DNA of 29,886 nt from CAZEQJ01 sp964514385 (GTDB lineage Bacteria; Bacteroidota; Bacteroidia; Cytophagales; Cyclobacteriaceae). The stretch covers positions 1-29,886 of the forward strand of contig CAZEQJ010000036.1 in assembly GCA_964514385.1 (NCBI GenBank). Direction: 5' to 3'. Each line of letters begins with the position of its first letter. The stretch's first letter is position 1. This document shows, piece after piece, positions 24,793 through 29,886 of the stretch. The position numbers and the translations under genes are program-made. Below the pieces are notes generated by a model that did no database searches, was not told where the DNA came from, and saw nothing but the letters and a program-made list of their open reading frames with translations.

Positions 24793-24813
24793 CTGTTCAC
24801 TCCACACTACAAT

Positions 24814-27800
24814 ATGCAGTTAAGCCGACTTGAAATAAAAGGTTTTAAGAGTTTTGGAGAACGTATTTCCATACAGTTCGATGAGGGCATCACGGGCATT
24901 GTAGGTCCCAATGGATGTGGTAAATCCAATGTAGTGGACGCCATACGATGGGTGCTAGGTGAGCAAAAGTCAAGGATGCTGCGCTCTGAAAAGATGGAAA
25001 ACATCATTTTCAACGGCACCAAAAAACGTAAGCCTACCCAGCTGGCTGAGGTAAGCCTTACTTTCAACAACACCAAAAACCTCCTTCCTACTGAATATAC
25101 CCATGTCACCATTACACGCCGCTATTACCGCTCCGGGGAAAGTGAATACGAGCTGAACGGCGTACCCTGCCGACTCAAAGATATCACCGACCTGTTTATG
25201 GACACCGGCATTTCGTCCAATAGCTATGCCATCATTGAACTTAAAATGGTGGATGATATACTGAATGATAAAGACAACTCCCGCAGGGGATTATTCGAAG
25301 AGGCTGCAGGTATTTCCAAGTTTAAAATCCGGAAAAAGGAAACCATGCGCAAGCTTTCGGATACGGATGCTGACCTGGAACGCGTAGAGGACCTCCTTTA
25401 TGAAATTGAAAAAAACCTGAAGTCGCTGGAGCGACAGGCCAGGCAGGCAGAAAAATATTACAAGATAAAGGAGGATTATAAGGAATCGAGCCTGAAGCTG
25501 GCCGCCCTGAACCTTGCTGACTTCAGAATAAAAGCCGAAAGCATCCGGCAGCAGGTAAGTGAGCAACAGGATAAAAAAGTTGCGTTGTCATCACAAATTT
25601 CAGGTCTGGAATCCAGCCTTGAGGAAAAGAAAGCCGAAATACTGCAAAAAGAAAAAAGCCTCCACCTCCGTCAGAAGGCATTAAATGAACATGTGTCCAG
25701 GATCAGGCAGTATGAAAGCGACAAAAAAATCAAAAATGAGCGCCTCCGTTATCTCAACGACAGATGTCAGAAGCTGGAGTCTCAGATAACATCCGATAAA
25801 CAAAGTATCGAACGTACCCAGTTTTCAATACAAGGCCTTGAAAGAGATCGCAATGAGGCTTCCGAAAAGTTAAAATCACTGCAGGTAAAGCTCAATGAGC
25901 TGCAATCGGACTATGAAGCCCAAAAGGCATTGACACAGGGAATGGAGGAAGAAGTTAACGAGGCATCCCTCTCCCTCAAATCGCTTCAGCAGTCCTATTT
26001 TGAGATCAACAAATCAGTAGAGCTCAAGGAAGTTCAGATTTCTTCAATCGAACAGGAGCTCGAACGTTCTGACAAAGATGCCAGCAGTCAGTCGGAAAAT
26101 ATCAATGCCTTCAGTGTGAAGGAAAATGAGCTCACCCGACAGATCGAGGATAAGGAAAAAGAGCTGGCTACTAAAAAAAGCCGGGAAGATTCACTTCGGA
26201 ATAATATTGAAAAAACAGAAAAGACCATTCAGGTTATAAAGGACGAGCTGAACGGCATCAACCGTAAAATTGATGCTCAGCAGCATGAGTATAATCTGAC
26301 CAAGTCGCTTGTAGAAAACCTGGAAGGCTTTCCTGAGGCCATAAAGTTTCTCAAGAAAAAGTCCAATTGGGGCAAAGAAGCACCGCTGCTCAGCGACATC
26401 ATCACGACGGATGAAAAATACCGGGTTGCCATAGAAAACTACCTGGAGCCCTACATGAACTATTATGTTGTAGATAGCCGTCAGCAGGCTATGGAAGCCG
26501 TGAACCTTCTCCGCGATGCCTCAAAAGGAAAAGCGCAGTTCTTCATTCTGGAAGCGTTCGAGAAATACAGGCCCGTACAGGACAATATCTTCGGGGATGC
26601 GACGCCTGCTACAGAAATTGTGGAATACGACCAGAAATATGGTCGGATGGTGGCATATCTGCTTGATAAAGTATACCTCATTCATGATATCAGTCAGGCG
26701 CCAGACGATCCTGACGCCATCTTTATTTCGACTAGTGGCCAGGTGACACAACGCCGATACAGTATCTCGGGCGGTTCAGTAGGCCTTTTTGAAGGAAAAC
26801 GAATCGGCCGGGCAAAAAATCTTGAAAAACTGGAGAAGTCAATCCGCCAGCTGAAGGACAAACATGATAAAGTAAAAAAATCCCTTCAGGAAGCCGAAAA
26901 TGATCTGGAATCACTTCGTGATAAGCTTAAGGAAGAAGAAGATCCGTTTCTGGGATTTGAAATAAGTGAACTGAAGCAGGAGCTGGTTTCTTTCCGCACC
27001 AAAAGAGAGGAAATGGCAAAGCAGCTGGATTCGGCAGCTTCCAGAAAGCAGCATCTGCTGGAGCAGCTTCATATATTAAATGAGGAGCTTGAAGAGACCT
27101 CACCGCGTGCAGAACACGTGAAGGGGCAGGTGCTGGTAGCCGAACAGACACTCAATGAGAAACAAAACAGGCTCAGGGAGCATAAAGAGCTGCTGTCTAT
27201 CAAGTCCTCATCCTTTAATGAGGAAAATATTTATTTCCACCGGCAGGAAAATAAGGTGAACAGCCTGGAACAAGAGATTTCCTTTAAACAGTCGACCCTT
27301 GAGCAAAATCAGGAACGTATAGCAACCAGCCAGCAGGAACTTCAGAGCACGGTAGAAGAAATCAAAAAGCTGGAAAGTACCGGTAATGATGAAGAAAAAG
27401 AGCTGATCGGATTGTACGAAGAGCGAGACAGCCTGGAGCGAGCGGTTCAGGAGGCTGAAAAAGCATATTATGCAGCCCGTGGGGAGGTAGATGAAAAGGA
27501 AAAGGGAATTCGTGAAATACAACGCTCACGTGAGACGATCGATACGCTCCTGATGGAATACCAACAAAAGGAGAATGAAATCAGGATAGAAAACCGTTCG
27601 GTAAAAGAAAGGCTATCAGTTGAATTCGACATCGAAATTGATGAAAATAACCTGCCTGAAGTAGATGAGGACCGGGAAAGCCTTATGAAGAAAGTGAGTG
27701 GCGTCAGGGAAAGGCTGGATAAGATCGGCCCGATAAATCCAATGGCAATGGAAGCCTATGAGGAAATCAGGGAGCGCCATGAGTTCATAACCGAACAGAA

Positions 27801-28335
27801 AAAAGACCTGAGAGAAGCTAAAGAATCACTCATCTCTACCATTGGTGAAATTGATCAGGTGGCACGTGAGACATTTATTGACGCCTTCGACAAGATCAAG
27901 GCCAATTTCATGACCGTTTTCCGTTCTCTGTTTACCGAAGAAGACGATTGTGACCTGATTTTGTCTGACCCGGAAAACCCACTGGAATCCAAAGTAGAGA
28001 TTATCGCCAAACCCAAAGGAAAAAGGCCGCTGACTATTAATCAGTTGTCGGGAGGTGAAAAAACATTAACAGCTACTTCCCTCCTGTTTGCTATTTACCT
28101 ACTGAAACCGGCTCCGTTTTGTATTTTTGATGAAGTAGACGCTCCACTGGATGATGCCAATATTGATAAATTCAATAATATCATCCGTAAATTTTCCAAA
28201 GACTCACAGTTCATTATTGTCACCCACAACAAAAGAACCATGGCAAGCACAGATATTATCTATGGTGTAACCATGATCGAGCAAGGAGTTTCTCGTGTGG
28301 TACCGGTAGATCTTCGTGAGTTGGCTGAAAACTAA
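24814..28335 (+). CDS. smc: Chromosome segregation ATPase SMC
   Basis: The core of the bacterial condensin, which loops and compacts the chromosome by ATP-driven movement. The product is 1173 residues, normal for SMC. The N-terminal head has FKSFGERI and Walker A GPNGCGKS at 31-38. Two long coiled coils, about 155-500 and 665-1020, flank a hinge at about 500-660 with YLEPYMNYYVVDS and ISGGSVGLFEG. The C-terminal head carries the ABC signature LSGGEK at 1078-1083 and Walker B FCIFDEVDAPLDD around 1102-1114, followed by the D-loop and THNKRTM. ATG 24814 is chosen because an in-frame TTG upstream lies on the promoter. SMC works with ScpA and ScpB, which are not in this window. It has its own promoter and diverges from a small membrane protein gene. 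Confidence 0.96.
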   Translation: MQLSRLEIKGFKSFGERISIQFDEGITGIVGPNGCGKSNVVDAIRWVLGEQKSRMLRSEKMENIIFNGTKKRKPTQLAEVSLTFNNTKNLLPTEYTHVTITRRYYRSGESEYELNGVPCRLKDITDLFMDTGISSNSYAIIELKMVDDILNDKDNSRRGLFEEAAGISKFKIRKKETMRKLSDTDADLERVEDLLYEIEKNLKSLERQARQAEKYYKIKEDYKESSLKLAALNLADFRIKAESIRQQVSEQQDKKVALSSQISGLESSLEEKKAEILQKEKSLHLRQKALNEHVSRIRQYESDKKIKNERLRYLNDRCQKLESQITSDKQSIERTQFSIQGLERDRNEASEKLKSLQVKLNELQSDYEAQKALTQGMEEEVNEASLSLKSLQQSYFEINKSVELKEVQISSIEQELERSDKDASSQSENINAFSVKENELTRQIEDKEKELATKKSREDSLRNNIEKTEKTIQVIKDELNGINRKIDAQQHEYNLTKSLVENLEGFPEAIKFLKKKSNWGKEAPLLSDIITTDEKYRVAIENYLEPYMNYYVVDSRQQAMEAVNLLRDASKGKAQFFILEAFEKYRPVQDNIFGDATPATEIVEYDQKYGRMVAYLLDKVYLIHDISQAPDDPDAIFISTSGQVTQRRYSISGGSVGLFEGKRIGRAKNLEKLEKSIRQLKDKHDKVKKSLQEAENDLESLRDKLKEEEDPFLGFEISELKQELVSFRTKREEMAKQLDSAASRKQHLLEQLHILNEELEETSPRAEHVKGQVLVAEQTLNEKQNRLREHKELLSIKSSSFNEENIYFHRQENKVNSLEQEISFKQSTLEQNQERIATSQQELQSTVEEIKKLESTGNDEEKELIGLYEERDSLERAVQEAEKAYYAARGEVDEKEKGIREIQRSRETIDTLLMEYQQKENEIRIENRSVKERLSVEFDIEIDENNLPEVDEDRESLMKKVSGVRERLDKIGPINPMAMEAYEEIRERHEFITEQKKDLREAKESLISTIGEIDQVARETFIDAFDKIKANFMTVFRSLFTEEDDCDLILSDPENPLESKVEIIAKPKGKRPLTINQLSGGEKTLTATSLLFAIYLLKPAPFCIFDEVDAPLDDANIDKFNNIIRKFSKDSQFIIVTHNKRTMASTDIIYGVTMIEQGVSRVVPVDLRELAEN

Positions 28336-28352
28336 GCTGAAAATAATTTTTC

Positions 28353-28383
28353 TTTAAAATGTTGTCAGAATCACGTAGTTTTA
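28353..28383 (+). promoter_or_regulatory. Weak candidate promoter for the antiporter gene
   Basis: TTTA (28353-28356), 19 bases, and TAGTTTTA (28376-28383) each miss the consensus only at the final G, with correct spacing. Transcription would start near 28388, about 20 bases before the ATG. There is no terminator after smc, so read-through from smc is equally possible. Confidence 0.3.
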
Positions 28384-28408
28384 AGAGTTAACCATAACCA
28401 ACTTAAAA

Positions 28409-29689
28409 ATGAGTGTACTCGGCATCATCACCCTGCTGATTTTTCTGGCAGCTTTATTTACATTTATAAACATCCGGTTTTTAAAATTGCCTTCCACAAT
28501 AGGACTTATGATACTGGCTCTAATCATGTCGGTAGTGATTGTGGGCATGGGGTATTTCTGGCCTGAGCTCAAGGAAGGTGCTGCTAATATTATGACCAAA
28601 TTTGATTTCTCTACCGTATTGCTGGAAATCATGCTTAGCTTTCTTTTGTTTGCCGGTGCTTTGCATATCAACCTGCAGAAGCTGGCTGAAGAAAGGTACC
28701 CCATATTAGCATTGGCGTTTTTTGGTACACTTTTATCAACCGCTATTGTAGGATTCATCACCTTCTATGTATTCAATGCACTTGGGATTGAAATTGAATT
28801 CATTTATTGTCTGCTTTTTGGTGCTCTCATTTCGCCGACGGACCCTATTGCGGTGCTGGCCCTGGTGAAAAAAATGAATGTATCCGATAACCTTGAAACA
28901 AAAATTGCGGGTGAATCGCTCTTCAATGACGGCATTGGTGTAGTGGTGTTTTTAACGATACTGCAGGTAGCTGTAGGAGGCAGCGGCCATGGTGGTAGTG
29001 CTGAAGCAGCCGGTAATATTAATGCCGGAAGTGTTGCCCTGCTTTTTGGACAGGAGGTGATAGGTGGTGTCGGTCTTGGTGCAATTTTTGGCCTGTTGGG
29101 TTTTCAGGTGCTCAAGGCGATTGACAATGCACATGTAGAACTCGAAGTACTGGTAACATTATCCATGGTCATGGCCGGCACTCAACTGGCTAAGGGCTTC
29201 CATGTGTCAGCACCGCTTGCAATGGTCACAATGGGATTATTCGTTGGTAATCAGGGACGTAAAGCAGATCTGTCAAATATTACCGGAGACTACGTATATA
29301 AATTCTGGCACCTGGTAGATGAAGCCTTAAATGCCATATTATTTATACTTATCGGTTTGGAAATGATTATCATCCCTTTCCAGTGGGACTATGTACTGGC
29401 CGGAGTGATCGGCATTTTGGTCGTGTTAGTCGGCAGGTTTATCGGGGTCAGTACACCCGTCACCATCATGTCTCCCTTTCGTAAATTTGAAAAAGGAACC
29501 ATCCAGATACTTACATGGGGTGGACTGAGAGGAGGTATTTCCGTTGCCCTGGCCCTGTCATTGCCAGAAATTGCAGCAAAGGACCTGATCGTGACCGCCA
29601 CCTACAGTGTGGTGGTATTTAGTATTTTGGTACAGGGACTTACAATCGGTGGCCTGATCAAACGGCTTGGGGTGCAAAAAGCAGAGTAA
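28409..29689 (+). CDS. CPA1-type Na+/H+ antiporter
   Basis: An inner-membrane cation/proton exchanger of 426 residues with about twelve helices and no large cytoplasmic C-terminal domain. The family signature is clear: SPTDPIAVLALVKKM at about 139-153, then GESLFNDGIGVVVF at about 170-183, whose Asn-Asp pair forms the cation-binding site in CPA1 antiporters. An additional GGLRGGISVALALSLP near 371-386 is the conserved arginine-containing helix. A Gly/His-rich loop (GGSGHGGSAEAAGN) near 196 is a small extra. The role would be pH and sodium control, consistent with a marine or saline habitat but not proof of one. The direction of ion preference (Na+, K+ or Li+) cannot be read. It lies 73 bases downstream of smc. 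Confidence 0.92.
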   Translation: MSVLGIITLLIFLAALFTFINIRFLKLPSTIGLMILALIMSVVIVGMGYFWPELKEGAANIMTKFDFSTVLLEIMLSFLLFAGALHINLQKLAEERYPILALAFFGTLLSTAIVGFITFYVFNALGIEIEFIYCLLFGALISPTDPIAVLALVKKMNVSDNLETKIAGESLFNDGIGVVVFLTILQVAVGGSGHGGSAEAAGNINAGSVALLFGQEVIGGVGLGAIFGLLGFQVLKAIDNAHVELEVLVTLSMVMAGTQLAKGFHVSAPLAMVTMGLFVGNQGRKADLSNITGDYVYKFWHLVDEALNAILFILIGLEMIIIPFQWDYVLAGVIGILVVLVGRFIGVSTPVTIMSPFRKFEKGTIQILTWGGLRGGISVALALSLPEIAAKDLIVTATYSVVVFSILVQGLTIGGLIKRLGVQKAE

Positions 29690-29736
29690 AAGATTAAGAT
29701 TTCCTATTTGTAGAAAGGGTGTATTGAGCGAACTCT

Positions 29737-29886
29737 TTAGCTGTAGAGGTTTTTAGCGGCCTCTTTAAGCTTATCGATCTCCTTTTCCATAAATTCATCG
29801 ATCTCACCTTTTTCTTTACGGAGCTTTTGTAGACCTTCAATTGAGGCGATGGCAGCCTTAAGCTTATGGTAATAGTTGTGTTCGAA
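29737..29886 (-). CDS. C-terminal end of an unidentified gene (cut by window edge)
   Basis: The minus strand is open from the window edge to a TAA at 29739-29737, giving 49 residues. They begin FEHNYYHKLKAAIASIEG and are rich in Lys and Glu with heptad-like spacing (LQKLRKEKGEIDEFMEKEID), consistent with a helical or coiled-coil C-terminus, ending NLYS. The family cannot be told from this fragment. It converges with the antiporter gene across a 47-base gap that shows no terminator hairpin. Confidence 0.6.
   Translation of the reverse strand, partial: FEHNYYHKLKAAIASIEGLQKLRKEKGEIDEFMEKEIDKLKEAAKNLYS

Noticed and set aside
24790..24813. Longer SMC starting at TTG 24790.
   Set aside because: The TTG is part of the -7 promoter box (24785-24792) and SMC proteins begin with the M(x)LxRLEIxGFKSF pattern found at 24814.
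1..29886. A mobile element, prophage, defence island or CRISPR array.
   Set aside because: No transposase, integrase, direct-repeat flanks, tRNA attachment site or regularly spaced repeats are visible, and composition looks even across the window.

Overview
The window looks like ordinary chromosome of a Bacteroidota bacterium, most likely Cytophagales-like. The evidence is internal: a type IX secretion C-terminal sorting domain (9288-11072), a carboxypeptidase-regulatory-like N-domain on a TonB-dependent receptor, a TamL-type Omp85 lipoprotein, a TPR/transmembrane/LuxR-like regulator, a BlaR1-like peptidase ending in a TonB domain, and promoters of the Bacteroidota form TTTG-N18/19-TAnnTTTG. 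I see no tRNA, rRNA, CRISPR array, insertion sequence or phage gene. The sequence breaks into one gene at each end: thrS at the left and an unidentified gene at the right.

Layout. (1) Positions 1-6905, minus strand: a tightly packed run of a four-helix membrane protein, topoisomerase IV subunit B (parE), a calcineurin-like phosphoesterase, topoisomerase IV subunit A (parC), a TPR lipoprotein and the 5' end of thrS. Several genes overlap by 1-8 bases, so this is probably one operon. (2) 6960-9103, plus: a small lipoprotein, then a lipobox-bearing TPR regulator with one membrane helix and a cytoplasmic LuxR-like helix-turn-helix. (3) 9288-15180, plus: a secreted T9SS substrate built from an exact 240-residue tandem duplication, an intrinsic terminator, a TonB-dependent receptor, and a beta-propeller phytase lipoprotein 14 bases after it. 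This reads as a phytate/organic phosphate acquisition locus and is the main accessory content. (4) 15291-15434: a 47-codon membrane microprotein missed by size cut-offs.

(5) 15461-17877, minus: a SpoU RNA methyltransferase, an MtfA-like zinc peptidase and a secreted protein of unknown function. (6) 17893-23822, plus: TamL, a bile-acid/sodium symporter family transporter, a DUF4159 protein, a BlaI-type repressor and a BlaR1-like sensor peptidase, in one run with small gaps that ends at a strong terminator. TamL has a convincing lipoprotein signal peptide but no ATG, GTG or TTG to start it. (7) 23823-24203 has no protein gene. It holds two back-to-back terminators and a candidate small RNA on the minus strand. 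(8) 24204-24701 (minus, small membrane protein) and smc (24814-28335, plus) diverge from a 112-base region that holds two well-formed promoters. The minus-strand one lies only three bases before its ATG and predicts a leaderless mRNA. (9) A CPA1-type Na+/H+ antiporter (28409-29689) and the 3' end of a minus-strand gene close the window.

How they work together: most of the window is housekeeping (chromosome segregation by Topo IV and SMC, tRNA charging, RNA modification, outer-membrane assembly, ion homeostasis). The 7448-15180 segment resembles a nutrient-acquisition module in which a surface lipoprotein enzyme, an outer-membrane receptor and a T9SS-exported protein would act outside the outer membrane.
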